Shown here: positions 1-9,097 of the stretch, piece by piece
Layout of the letters: every line of letters starts with the position of its first letter
Numbering within the stretch: the first letter of the stretch is position 1
Assembly (NCBI GenBank): GCA_903902855.1
Contig: CAIUWK010000045.1
Coordinates: 1 to 52,345, forward strand
DNA: 52,345 nucleotides
Direction of reading: 5' to 3'
DNA from: an uncultured Geobacter sp.
GTDB lineage: Bacteria > Desulfobacterota > Desulfuromonadia > Geobacterales > CAIOGM01
Translations under genes and position numbers: made by a program
The notes under the pieces: generated by a model
Database searches by the model: none
What the model was told of the DNA's origin: nothing
Seen by the model: the letters and a program-made list of their open reading frames with translations, nothing else

Positions 1-2
1 AT

Positions 3-77
3 GGTGGAGCGACCCGGTACGGGGCGGTCATTCAACCATTCATCGTGGCGGTCAATAACGCCGGCATGCTGGAATAG
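3..77 (+). CDS. possible C-terminal end of a gene entering from the left
   Basis: Frame 3 is open from the window edge to a TAG at 75-77 and encodes 24 residues ending in NNAGMLE. A terminator-like hairpin follows 30 bases later, which is the main reason to take it as a real gene end. Too little is visible to name a family. Confidence 0.3.
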   Translation, partial: GGATRYGAVIQPFIVAVNNAGMLE

Positions 78-107
78 ATGTTCCATGGCAGGATCGGGAT
101 AACGTAG

Positions 108-132
108 GGGCGCGGCTTGCTGCGCCCGTTTT
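108..132 (+). terminator. candidate intrinsic terminator
   Basis: GGGCGC (108-113) pairs with GCGCCC (122-127) across an 8-base loop, followed by GTTTT. It would end the gene that stops at 77. Confidence 0.5.
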
Positions 133-194
133 GAATGTTTTCCATTGCCGCATTGCTTGCCTGGAAAGTTGACAACTCCCTGATTCCCAGCATT

Positions 195-314
195 TTATCC
201 ACAAGTCAAGCAAAATATTGCATTATTCAACATCTTGTTTTGGTTCAACTATTTGTTGCGAATACGAGACATTTGTGCCGTATTCACAGCTCTTGTGGAT
301 AAGTCTGTTGATAA
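195..314. other. DnaA-box cluster in an AT-rich stretch
   Basis: A perfect TTATCCACA lies at 195-203. A second perfect copy lies on the opposite strand at 294-302, and TTATCAACA (one change) at 306-314, also on the opposite strand. The DNA between is AT-rich. This is the look of a replication origin or DnaA-titration site. No dnaA, dnaN or gidA gene is visible beside it, so origin function is only a possibility. Confidence 0.5.
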
Positions 315-474
315 GTTATGGAAAAGGTTTTTAAGTCGTTGCGGGGCGGTTGCAGATAGCAGTTTGCCCAAGATATAGGCAGGAGAAGATGAGACATTTG
401 ATTATGAAGAGCGAGGGAAAAGGAAGGCTGAGTACGATGGGGCCGGTGGCTCTGGAGCAGATCACCGGACTGAA

Positions 475-879
475 TATCGACCTGTTTTTAGGTACTCCAG
501 GAAGCGCTGGCGGTACGTCCTTCATCCGGCAATGGACACTCAACTCGCAATCCGGCTACACGGCATCTCCAAATGGGTCAAACTTCAGGGAGAAGTGGGA
601 CACGACCTGGTTAAACCAAGCGGGGAGTCAACACGCAATCTGACCAAACTGACCATCGCGCCGACTCTGGCGCTGGGACACGATGTAATACCGGCCTTCT
701 TTTCCCGCCCCGAACTCCGCCTCTTCTACAGCTGCGCCTTCTGGAACGGGGCAGCGGCAGCAGCGGCCGATGGTTCCACCGATTCCGCCATCGCCTCCAT
801 CTCTTCCACCGGAGTTTTCTCCAACGCCCGTTACGGTTCCACTGTGGGACTTCAATTTGAAGGATGGTGGGAGATGTAA
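475..879 (+). pseudogene. C-terminal remnant of a LamB-type maltoporin/carbohydrate porin
   Basis: Frame 1 is open from 475 to 879. The part after 532 reads like the last strands of a LamB-family outer-membrane porin: a KLQGEVGHD-type strand, LTKLTIAP, then FFSRPELRLFYS and a final aromatic strand VGLQFEGWW. LamB proteins are about 400 residues and only about the last 130 are here. There is no signal peptide, no upstream barrel strand and no ribosome-binding site, so I read this as a truncated, non-functional remnant. Upstream bases 315-474 hold nothing I can assign. Confidence 0.6.
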
Positions 880-1131
880 TCCCGGCAACAGGAGCTGCAA
901 GGGGTGGACGGGGGAGGTTATTTACACCCCCTGTCCCCCTCCACATCTCAAACCCGGCAGGACCAAGAAGCCTTAAGGTTTCATTGGTGAATAATAAATC
1001 TTACCGATTTTCCTCTTGTAAAATATTAAATCTTGACATCAAATAATTTTTTGTATACATATGATCATTGTTTTATATTTACAATTTTCAACAATCTCAA
1101 TTCTTCAAAAAAACAATCAGGGAGGCATTTT

Positions 1132-1530
1132 ATGAAAAAAATAACTGCATTATTGTGCGGAGTGCTGTTGGCAGGATGTTCTAGTATGCCGGTTACATTT
1201 CAGACACCATTAAATCAGGTTGAGGGTAAAGACTACAAAGTTTTAGGTGAATCTGAAGGAAGCTCTGTTGGGGTTATGCTGTTCAATATTATTCCAATAA
1301 ATCAAAACGATAGATTTATGAAAGCGAAAGATGAAGCCATACAAAAACTTTCTGGTGATAGGCTTATAAATCCTTCGATCGAAGAAAGGTGGTTCTGGGC
1401 ATACTTGTTTAACGGGTATATATTTACAGTCAAGGGTACAGTGGTGAAAGATTTGACACAGGGTTCCAGTACTCCCGAAATTAAAACAAACAATGATACG
1501 CAGGGCAAAACAATAAATGAAAAAAATTAA
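1132..1530 (+). CDS. small lipoprotein of unknown function
   Basis: Encodes 132 residues starting MKKITALLCGVLLAGCSS, a lipoprotein signal peptide with lipobox LAGC, so the mature protein should be lipid-anchored. The start at 1132 is chosen because GGGAGG stands 7 bases upstream and the signal peptide begins there; an in-frame ATG at 1033 lacks both. The body is hydrophilic with no domain I recognise. The stop overlaps the start of the next lipoprotein gene by 14 bases, so the two are probably co-translated. Base composition is clearly more AT-rich than the nif genes, suggesting acquisition from elsewhere. Confidence 0.7.
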   Translation: MKKITALLCGVLLAGCSSMPVTFQTPLNQVEGKDYKVLGESEGSSVGVMLFNIIPINQNDRFMKAKDEAIQKLSGDRLINPSIEERWFWAYLFNGYIFTVKGTVVKDLTQGSSTPEIKTNNDTQGKTINEKN

Positions 1531-1906
1531 CTTTTACAGACCTGCATTATGGCTAGTTATGCTCGCTATCGTCGTGCAGTCGTCGGGATGTGTATCATTT
1601 TTCAATTCGACAGAACAAGTTTTAACTGTTACTAGTTCAGAAAGTGATGCCGACATATTCATCAATAGCAATAAATACAAAACTCCAGCCAAAGTATCAG
1701 TGCCACGCGATAAACATGTAAATGTAATGATTGAAAAACCCGGATATACAACATTTAAGACTGAAATAACTAACTCGTTGAGCGGATGTGGTGTTACAGA
1801 TGCTATTTCGTCGATATTTTTATTAATTCCAATTATAGGTTTATTAGCTCCTGGCGCCTACGAACTAACATATGACCATATAGATGTCAAATTGTATAAA
1901 AAATAA
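1517..1906 (+). CDS. lipoprotein with a PEGA-like domain
   Basis: Encodes 129 residues. The N-terminus is hydrophobic and ends in SSGC, a lipobox at about residue 25. Residues 35-80 resemble a PEGA domain, a small beta fold often found in surface proteins (DADIFINSNKYKTPAKVSVP, then IEKPGYTTFK). A hydrophobic segment near residue 100 (IFLLIPIIGLLAPGAYEL) may sit in a membrane. It overlaps the upstream lipoprotein gene by 14 bases and shares its AT-rich composition. The exact role is unknown; envelope attachment is the only inference I would make. Confidence 0.65.
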   Translation: MKKINFYRPALWLVMLAIVVQSSGCVSFFNSTEQVLTVTSSESDADIFINSNKYKTPAKVSVPRDKHVNVMIEKPGYTTFKTEITNSLSGCGVTDAISSIFLLIPIIGLLAPGAYELTYDHIDVKLYKK

Positions 1907-1928
1907 TATAACAAGCAACGCACTTAAG

Positions 1929-2081
1929 CTAAAGACATCGTAGCATATACGTTATAAAATAACTATTACGGATTGCCCGAATCCAACTTTTAACAGGAGC
2001 GGCATTCTGCCTGATGTTTGCATAGCCGGACAGTGTCTTATCCAACTGCTGACGCACAATCAACTTGTATTTCGGCAACAT
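1929..2081 (-). pseudogene. N-terminal remnant of a mobile-mystery-protein-A-like HTH regulator
   Basis: Read leftward from an ATG at 2081, the peptide contains RQQLDKTLSGY, then APVKSWIRAIRNS. That matches the N-terminal signature of mobile mystery protein A, the XRE-type partner of a Fic-domain protein B found in mobile DNA. After about 38 residues the match breaks, the HTH that should follow is missing, and a stop comes at 1929. AGAGG stands before the ATG, so the original start may be intact. No protein B gene is nearby. Family naming is from memory of the motif. Confidence 0.45.
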
Positions 2082-2083
2082 GT

Positions 2084-2136
2084 AAATAACCTCTGTATTA
2101 TTCTGTCCGAAAGACGGAAGAACACAGAGGTTATTT
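2084..2136 (-). terminator. strong hairpin, probable terminator of the OYE/pyk unit
   Basis: A perfect 13-bp inverted repeat: AAATAACCTCTGT at 2084-2096 and its complement at 2124-2136, with T-rich ends on both strands. It lies just past the stop of the leftward oxidoreductase gene and could stop transcription in both directions. Confidence 0.65.
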
Positions 2137-2157
2137 TTATCAATTGAATTTATAACT

Positions 2158-3282
2158 TCAGAGTGAAACGTACTTTGCTTCCCGCTCGATGGCGTCGATG
2201 ACGCACCTGATCCCACCTTGGGTGAGTCCCGGCTTGAAACAACCGTTGCAGGAGATGCAGCGACTGGGACTCTCGTCCCCCCGTTGCCAACGGAGCGGTA
2301 ACCCAGGCTCGCGGATGAGGGGACGAGCCAGCGCCAGATAATCAGCCTCCCCCCGCCGGATGATCCCCGACGCCACATCAAAACTCCGAATCCCCCCCAC
2401 CACCATGACCGGACAGGAGACCGCGCTCCTGATCACTACGGCCGGATTCAGGTTGTACGCCTCCTGACCGGGGGTGTCGATATGCTGCCGCACCGGCGTC
2501 TCCCCCCCGGAGGCAGGTGTTCCGGAGCTGACCTCAATGGCGTCCACCCCCTCTTCCGCCAGAGCCCGCGCCGCGTGCACGGCATCTTCCAGGGTAAGTC
2601 CGCCAGCCAGATTGTCCGAGCCGTTCAGCTTGACCAGCACCGGGTAATCGGCACCCACGGCCCCCCTGACGCTGCGATAGCACTCCAGGAGGAACCGGGA
2701 GCGCCCCTGAATATCACCACCCCAGGCGTCGGTTCGCCGGTTGGTCAGCGGGGAGAGGAACTGATTGATGAGATAGCCGTGGGCGGCATGGAGTTGGACG
2801 GCATCAAAGCCGCACCCCATGGCCCGCCGGGCACCGTCGCCGAAAGCTGCGATCAGCTCCCTGATCTCTCCTTCCGTCAGCTCATCCGGGGTATCCGGAT
2901 ACTGATCCACCTTCACCGCCGACGGAGCCAGGGGGCGCCGCCCCGCTGACTGCGTGGATGCCTGCCCCCCGCAGTGAACCAGCTGGAGACAGATCTTCCC
3001 CCCCTCCCGGTGGACGGCATCGGCCAGAAACCGCAGCCTCAGGTAGAAATCGTCGGTATGAATCCCCATCTGCCCCGGCAGCTGTTTCCCGTCGGGGCGG
3101 ATGAAGGCATACCCGGTGATGATGAGCCCCACCCCTCCCTCAGCCAGGAGGGCATTATACTCGGCAAGCTTCTCCGTCGGCCGGCCGTCGGATCCGGCCA
3201 TCCCCTCCCAGGTGGCGGATCGAACCAGCCGGTTCTTCAGCACCATCCCGTTGAGGAGTGTTTCGTCAAAGAGTGTCTTCAT
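2158..3282 (-). CDS. NADH:flavin oxidoreductase, Old Yellow Enzyme family
   Basis: A 374-residue FMN-dependent TIM-barrel oxidoreductase. The signature HAAHGY at residues 165-170, followed by NQFLSP and NRRTDAWGG, is the active-site region of the family. Near the C-terminus C342, C345, C348 and C360 are spaced like the [4Fe-4S] ligands of the 2,4-dienoyl-CoA reductase branch. The protein stops there and lacks that branch's extra FAD/NADPH domains, so the Fe-S reading is tentative. GGGAGA precedes the ATG. It lies 15 bases downstream of pyruvate kinase on the same strand, probably co-transcribed. The natural substrate cannot be read from sequence. Confidence 0.85.
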   Translation of the reverse strand: MKTLFDETLLNGMVLKNRLVRSATWEGMAGSDGRPTEKLAEYNALLAEGGVGLIITGYAFIRPDGKQLPGQMGIHTDDFYLRLRFLADAVHREGGKICLQLVHCGGQASTQSAGRRPLAPSAVKVDQYPDTPDELTEGEIRELIAAFGDGARRAMGCGFDAVQLHAAHGYLINQFLSPLTNRRTDAWGGDIQGRSRFLLECYRSVRGAVGADYPVLVKLNGSDNLAGGLTLEDAVHAARALAEEGVDAIEVSSGTPASGGETPVRQHIDTPGQEAYNLNPAVVIRSAVSCPVMVVGGIRSFDVASGIIRRGEADYLALARPLIREPGLPLRWQRGDESPSRCISCNGCFKPGLTQGGIRCVIDAIEREAKYVSL

Positions 3283-3297
3283 GGCAGATCTCTCCCA

Positions 3298-4740
3298 TCA
3301 GTAGACTTCGTAAAAATCAGTGACCCCCAGCCGATGGATTTTCATGAGATTAGTGGCGCCGCGTCCCACGATGGGCATTCCCAGGGTGATGATCACCAGA
3401 TCCCCCTTCTTGAACCCGTTCTCCAGCAGGGTCCGGTCCACCGTCTCCAGGATATGGTCCGTGGAATCCAGCTGGGGAAGGCTGCAGGTCCGAACTCCCC
3501 AGTTCAGGGCAAGTTGCCGTTCGGTGGCGGGGGTGGGGGTCAGGGCGATGATGGGGAGTGACGGGCGCCGCCGGGAGACAAGACGGGCAAAGGTCCCGGA
3601 ACGGGTATGAACGGCGATACATGCCGCCTTCAGGACCGATCCCGCCAGACAGGCGGACTCGGCCACTGCGCCGGCGATATGCTCTCGGGGGGGAAGCTGC
3701 TCATGCATATGCAGTTTGAGCTCATTATTTTCCACATCCCTGGCGATCCGTGCCATGGTCTTCACCGCCGCCACCGGGTACGCGCCCGAGGCGGTCTCTC
3801 CGGAGAGCATCACCGCGTCGGTCCCGTCCAGGATGGCGTTGGCCACGTCGGAGGTCTCGGCCCGGGTGGGGCGAGGGTTGACGATCATGGATTCCAGCAT
3901 CTGGGTGGCGGTAATAACCGGTTTCCCGGCGGCGATGCAGAGCCGGATGATCTTCTTCTGGATGAGGGGAACCCGTTCGGGATCGATCTCCACCCCCAGA
4001 TCCCCCCGGGCGACCATGACGGCGTCGGTGCTCTTCAAAATCTCCGCAAAATTCTTGAGAGCCTCGGGCTTCTCGATCTTGGCCACCACCATGGCATCGC
4101 ACCCTCGCTCCGCGAGGATATGCTTCAGTTCGTCCACATCGGCAGCCTCCCGGACAAAGGAGAGGGCGATAAAATCGACCCCTGCCTCGATGGCGAAATC
4201 CAGGTCACGGCGGTCTTTTTCGGTGAGGGACGGAATGGAGACCTTGGTCCCCGGAAGGTTCATCCCCTTGTTGTTCTTGAGCACCCCTGCCGTCACCACC
4301 TGGCACTCCACGGCGCCTCCCGTGATGGCCACCACCTTGAATTCCAGGAGACCGTCGTCCACCAGTATCCGGTGCCCTGGCTTCACATCCTGGGGGAGGT
4401 TAGTGTAAGTGGTGGAGATGATCCCGTCGCACCCCAGAGCGTCACCGGGAACGATGGTAATCCGCTGCCCGGCCTTCAACGGCATGACACCATCCTTCAT
4501 CTTGCCGGTCCGGATCTTCGGCCCCTGAAGGTCGGCCAAAAGCCCCACATGCCGGTTCTGCCGGGCGGCGCAGGCACGGATATTCGCGATGAGGGAGGTC
4601 ATGGCGCCATGATCACCATGGGAGAAATTGAGGCGAAAGACATCAACCCCGGCATCCAGCAGCTTGCTGATTACGGGGGGTGACGAACTTGCGGGGCCCA
4701 GGGTGGCGACAATCTTGGTCTTGCGTGCTGTCCGTTCCAT
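3298..4740 (-). CDS. pyk: pyruvate kinase
   Basis: Converts phosphoenolpyruvate and ADP to pyruvate and ATP in the last step of glycolysis; in an acetate-using organism it probably has mainly an anabolic balancing role. The protein is 480 residues and starts MERTARKTKIVATLGPASS, the usual N-terminus. The start at 4740 is preceded by GAGAGG; an in-frame ATG at 4830 has no site and adds unrelated residues. The catalytic motif MVARGDLGVEI is present, as is the PTRAETSDVANAILDG stretch and a complete C-terminal regulatory domain. The stop of the upstream cytochrome gene is only 10 bases away. Confidence 0.95.
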   Translation of the reverse strand: MERTARKTKIVATLGPASSSPPVISKLLDAGVDVFRLNFSHGDHGAMTSLIANIRACAARQNRHVGLLADLQGPKIRTGKMKDGVMPLKAGQRITIVPGDALGCDGIISTTYTNLPQDVKPGHRILVDDGLLEFKVVAITGGAVECQVVTAGVLKNNKGMNLPGTKVSIPSLTEKDRRDLDFAIEAGVDFIALSFVREAADVDELKHILAERGCDAMVVAKIEKPEALKNFAEILKSTDAVMVARGDLGVEIDPERVPLIQKKIIRLCIAAGKPVITATQMLESMIVNPRPTRAETSDVANAILDGTDAVMLSGETASGAYPVAAVKTMARIARDVENNELKLHMHEQLPPREHIAGAVAESACLAGSVLKAACIAVHTRSGTFARLVSRRRPSLPIIALTPTPATERQLALNWGVRTCSLPQLDSTDHILETVDRTLLENGFKKGDLVIITLGMPIVGRGATNLMKIHRLGVTDFYEVY

Positions 4741-4750
4741 GATACCTCTC

Positions 4751-5092
4751 TCAATGATGAAATCGTCCTGCTTTACCTTTATGAGACTGGTTGGGGGCCT
4801 TGTGACACTCAAAGCATCTCTGTTCATCACTCTTACGGAGGTCCAGGGTGGAAGTCCCCTGCTTCTCCGACCCCTTCATGCTGTACTGTTCACTCTGAAA
4901 GGAGAGCTTGCCGCTCTCATCATTAAGAGCCACGGGGGTGAAGGCAACAGCCCAGTTGGCGCTGATGGGGACGGTATGGCACTGGTCGCAACCGCCCGGC
5001 GGCGGGATCGCCTTCCAGGCCCGGAACATGGTGCACCCCACGAGGACCATCATCAATCCCCCTACCCCCAGAACAACCAAGAATTTCCCCAT
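4751..5092 (-). CDS. small dihaem c-type cytochrome lipoprotein
   Basis: Encodes 113 residues. The start at 5092 has AAGGAG upstream and begins a lipoprotein signal ending in VLVGC at about residue 18, so the mature protein should be lipid-anchored in the envelope. Two haem-attachment motifs are visible, CDQCH near residue 33 and CFECH near residue 93; both fit covalent c-type haem binding. Such small cytochromes are common in metal-reducing Geobacter. It is the first gene of a leftward unit with pyk and the OYE gene, separated from pyk by 10 bases. Its electron partner cannot be inferred. Confidence 0.8.
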   Translation of the reverse strand: MGKFLVVLGVGGLMMVLVGCTMFRAWKAIPPPGGCDQCHTVPISANWAVAFTPVALNDESGKLSFQSEQYSMKGSEKQGTSTLDLRKSDEQRCFECHKAPNQSHKGKAGRFHH

Positions 5093-5327
5093 TGTCGACT
5101 CCTTATCTTTATGGCGCGTCCGCCTTTTCCGAACCAGACAGAACGGCCGGCCAGCTAGACCCCGGACTATACCATAAAGCATTGGAAAAACAGAAACGGA
5201 AAAAACGGTGTTACATCGTCTCGAATTCTCATCCGATCGGGCATTGACTTGAACCATGAAAGATAGTATCAATCGCCACAACGTGGGAGCAAATGACCGA
5301 AGCCGGACAAGCCGGAACCAAATCGGA

Positions 5328-5355
5328 CGCGGATAAACGCCGATGAACGCGGATT
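5328..5355. repeat. single-armed word repeat (CGCGGAT-type)
   Basis: In the divergent gap between the cytochrome and the 5488 gene the word CGCGGATAAA, CGCCGATGAA, CGCGGATT is repeated three times with small changes. It resembles one arm of the intergenic word hairpins found elsewhere in this window. The rest of the gap (5093-5487) shows no gene. Confidence 0.45.
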
Positions 5356-5487
5356 GTAAAGAGTGAAGTTGTCAGAGCCTCAAGAAGGGGAATGAAACCG
5401 GGAGCAAGGGAAGTAACCGGCAAAAGCGGCATGGGGACAAAATAGTTCAGCAAGAAATATTATTATACTCGATCCATGGAGACAGGA

Positions 5488-5913
5488 ATGCGGATACGTT
5501 CAATAGTCATCACATCGCTTGCCGCAACGCTGATCTATACAGTATCCTTCGCTTCATCGTTACCATCAAGATCCAGCGGCAGTGCGGACAACTTTGCTGC
5601 CAATTCCAACAAAACGATGACTAGTAAAGATACCAAGTCAGCCGCGCCCAATACCAGGGAACAAGAGGCTACTGCAAAAATTTTCGAGAATTATCAGCAC
5701 TGTTACGCCACTCTTATCTCGGATTTTGTCGAAAGTCCCGCTGAAGTGATAAATGCTCGAAAAGTTACCATCAAAAAGTTCTGCCGTTCCATCGCTCAAG
5801 TCAAGTACCAGAAAAAGTTTTCCGAGTGCTATACCTCGAATCTTAAGAGCGGCAATGAGTTGGATACGATTATCGCGGAATGCCTTGCCGATAACGACAA
5901 ACCAAGCCGATAG
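5488..5913 (+). CDS. secreted protein of unknown function
   Basis: Encodes 141 residues starting MRIRSIVITSLAATLIYTVSFAS, a clear Sec signal peptide. I place the start at 5488 because GGAG lies 6 bases upstream; an ATG at 5476 has none. The mature part begins with a Ser/Asn-rich linker of about 40 residues and continues as a probable helical domain with four cysteines (HCYATL, FCRSI, ECYTS, ECLAD), which could form two disulfides in the periplasm. I do not recognise the family. Confidence 0.6.
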   Translation: MRIRSIVITSLAATLIYTVSFASSLPSRSSGSADNFAANSNKTMTSKDTKSAAPNTREQEATAKIFENYQHCYATLISDFVESPAEVINARKVTIKKFCRSIAQVKYQKKFSECYTSNLKSGNELDTIIAECLADNDKPSR

Positions 5914-5925
5914 CTTCACAAGGTT

Positions 5926-6114
5926 TCAGGCGTAAAGATTTACCAGCTTGCCGTTACCGTTGCCGTAATCGGGAGCCGCCTTATGGATAAGGGCTGTCGC
6001 CTTACGTTGCGGAGCTGCCTGCTGCGCCGGCATTCTCTTGGTCACAGTCCCGGAACTCCGGGAAAAAGATTGATTTTCGTTCATACTGCCACTACTTAAG
6101 CGAACCGTATCCAT
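5926..6114 (-). CDS. small hypothetical protein
   Basis: Encodes 62 residues. The ATG at 6114 is favoured over the one at 6126 because GGAGGGGG sits directly before it. The peptide is basic and polar with no signal peptide or membrane segment and ends in KLVNLYA. It converges on the secreted protein gene, leaving 12 bases between the stops. The good ribosome-binding site is the main support for it being real; no function can be suggested. Confidence 0.45.
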   Translation of the reverse strand: MDTVRLSSGSMNENQSFSRSSGTVTKRMPAQQAAPQRKATALIHKAAPDYGNGNGKLVNLYA

Positions 6115-6392
6115 TGCCCCCTCCATCGTACAAAAATCTCACTGCGGCAATCCTGATACCGCGCTGAAGGAGTAATAGCAAGAGACCTGCCAATATCGCA
6201 ACAACCGAGGAGATCAAACGTAACGCTGAGGAAATGCAGCTTAAAAATCCAATAAAATCAGGCAAAAAATATCAAACAGATGAATCGGTGAAAACGATTC
6301 ACCTCGCCATCAGACAAAAATAACCACGTCAAAAAGACGACATTATCCTGAGAACAAGAGCATTGCGTCATGCTTTTGTCCCTCTCCCCCCT

Positions 6393-6935
6393 TCACGGCA
6401 TAGGGGCGCTGGGACAGCACAATCTGTTTCCCTGTATCCGCTCCATGATCCGGGCAGAGACCTCTTCATGGTTCAGACCGGCGGTACGGATCGTGATCTC
6501 CGCATACCGAGCATACAAGGTGAGGCGCTCCTGAAACATCTCGGAAAAATTCTGATCCGGACGCTTTGCCAGCCCCCTGCTGCCGTAGTTGTGAATCCGT
6601 GCTTCCAGCACGGAGCGCTCCAGATGGAGAAAAACGGTGATGCCGCCGGAGCTGAGATGGCGCATCCCCCTGTCGCTGTACACGGCGCTGCCGCCGGTGG
6701 CGATGACGGAGTTGTTCACCCTGAGAGCCAGCAGAACCTCCTCCTCCATCTGCCGCAGGCGCTCATACCCCTCCCTGTCCACAATATCCTGCAGGGTCCG
6801 CTTCTGTCCGGCCTGAATGAGCAGGTCCGTATCCACAAAGTGAAGCGAAGCCAGTTTCGCCAGGATAACGCCGACGGTACTCTTACCAGCACCCGGCATG
6901 CCGATAAGGACGATATTTGAACGTGGCTGGACCAT
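6393..6935 (-). CDS. shikimate kinase-like protein
   Basis: A 180-residue P-loop kinase of the shikimate kinase family, which phosphorylates shikimate at O-3 in aromatic amino-acid synthesis. The Walker A motif GMPGAGKST is near residue 13, followed by FVDTD (usual substrate/magnesium motif) and a VIATGGSAVYS segment. The family normally has Gly-Gly-Gly in that segment, and the usual RPLL lid is replaced by an RGLAKRP stretch, so the substrate may not be shikimate. The start at 6935 follows GGGTGAGAG. It is divergent from the ANTAR regulator next to the nif genes. Confidence 0.75.
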   Translation of the reverse strand: MVQPRSNIVLIGMPGAGKSTVGVILAKLASLHFVDTDLLIQAGQKRTLQDIVDREGYERLRQMEEEVLLALRVNNSVIATGGSAVYSDRGMRHLSSGGITVFLHLERSVLEARIHNYGSRGLAKRPDQNFSEMFQERLTLYARYAEITIRTAGLNHEEVSARIMERIQGNRLCCPSAPMP

Positions 6936-7153
6936 ACTCTCACCCCTGCGACATATACATCGACGGCCATTATATACGCTTTTCAGGGGGTGAGTCAAAA
7001 ACGAACAATAAACCGATCTTCCGGAGAGCAGAGTAGCGCCCAGTGAGCCGCGACTTATTCAAAGCGCACGCTCCTTTTCGGAACGTTTCGTGCATATGTA
7101 AACGGATGTTTGAAGTAACAGCAGTAGCCATATTCCATAAGGCGGTGATTTCA

Positions 7154-7720
7154 ATGAAAAGCGTACTGATTGCCGATGACGAGCCGATCCTCCGGCTGAG
7201 CCTAAAAACTAAGCTTAAAGAGCTGGGGTTTGATGAAATTCTGGAATGCGCCGACGGCAACAGCGCGGTATCACTCTGCCTTGAGAAGATTCCCGACCTG
7301 GCAATTCTGGATGTCTCCATGCCGGGAAAGGACGGCATCTCGGCGGCGGCTGAGATCCGGAAGCGGCTGAAGATCCCCATCCTCCTCCTCACCGCCTGCT
7401 ATGATCCGGACACGGTGCAACGAGCCAGAGAAAACGGCATTGCCGCCATGCTGACCAAACCGCTGCGTAGCCAGGACCTCTGGCCGGCCATCGAACTGGC
7501 CTGCGCCCATTCGGACGAGGTGGAGGCGCTGAAGGAAGAGGTGGATGACCTGAAAGAGACCATCGAAAGCCGAAAGGTCATTGAAAAGGCCAAGGGAGCA
7601 CTCATGCGGTCTCGGAAGCTCTCCGAGCCCGATGCGTTCCGGATGATGCAGAAACTGGCAATGGACAAACGCAAGAGCATGAGACAGATCGCCGATGCCG
7701 TACTCCTGACCGAATCGTGA
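7154..7720 (+). CDS. ANTAR-domain response regulator (GnfR-like RNA-binding antiterminator)
   Basis: A 188-residue protein with an N-terminal receiver (DDE at 8-10, phosphoacceptor D53 in LDVSMPG, conserved LTKP), a coiled-coil linker (about 115-140) and a C-terminal ANTAR domain (KAKGALM, then EPDAFRMMQKLAMDKRKSMRQIA). ANTAR proteins bind paired hexaloop hairpins and prevent termination. In Geobacter sulfurreducens such a regulator, GnfR, is described as controlling nif expression. Here three nif leaders carry a terminator and paired hairpins, so this gene is the obvious regulator. The start at 7154 has GGTGAT upstream and begins the receiver fold. No cognate kinase lies beside it. Confidence 0.85.
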   Translation: MKSVLIADDEPILRLSLKTKLKELGFDEILECADGNSAVSLCLEKIPDLAILDVSMPGKDGISAAAEIRKRLKIPILLLTACYDPDTVQRARENGIAAMLTKPLRSQDLWPAIELACAHSDEVEALKEEVDDLKETIESRKVIEKAKGALMRSRKLSEPDAFRMMQKLAMDKRKSMRQIADAVLLTES

Positions 7721-7805
7721 CTAATAAAGTGGCAGCTGCCCACCCATGCATCGACTGACCGTGCTGACAACAACTGAATTAACGACAAATCAGTAACTTA
7801 CAAAT

Positions 7806-7821
7806 TGGCACGGCGAATGCA
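7806..7821 (+). promoter_or_regulatory. sigma-54 (-24/-12) promoter of nifHDK
   Basis: TTGGCACG-N4-ATGCA with exactly 10 bases between the GG at 7807 and the GC at 7819. The start of transcription would be near 7832, leaving a leader of about 300 nt before nifH. Confidence 0.75.
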
Positions 7822-7854
7822 GAAGAAGAAATCAGCAGCAGGCAGAGACAACTG

Positions 7855-9005
<1,151 letters not shown>

Positions 9006-9015
9006 GTCAATCTCA

Positions 9016-9081
9016 GGCGAAAGGCATAGGGTAAAAGGCGCAAGGTACAAACCTATTGCCTTTAGCCCTTAGCCTTTCGCC
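9016..9081. repeat. word hairpin between nifH and nifD
   Basis: Arm 1 (9016-9039) and arm 2 (9058-9081) are inverted copies of 24 bases with about five mismatches, built on the word AAAGGC / AGGGTA. It ends 16 bases before the nifD start and could slow or stabilise the nifH end of the transcript, giving more NifH than NifDK. Confidence 0.7.
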
Positions 9082-9097
9082 AAAAGGAGCATTTATC

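Noticed and set aside
350..643. 97-residue open frame before the maltoporin remnant
   Set aside because: It overlaps the porin frame, has no family resemblance and no good ribosome-binding site for its internal ATGs; I treat it as chance.
5638..5919. Antisense frame over the secreted protein gene at 5488
   Set aside because: The plus-strand frame has a ribosome-binding site and signal peptide; the antisense one has neither.
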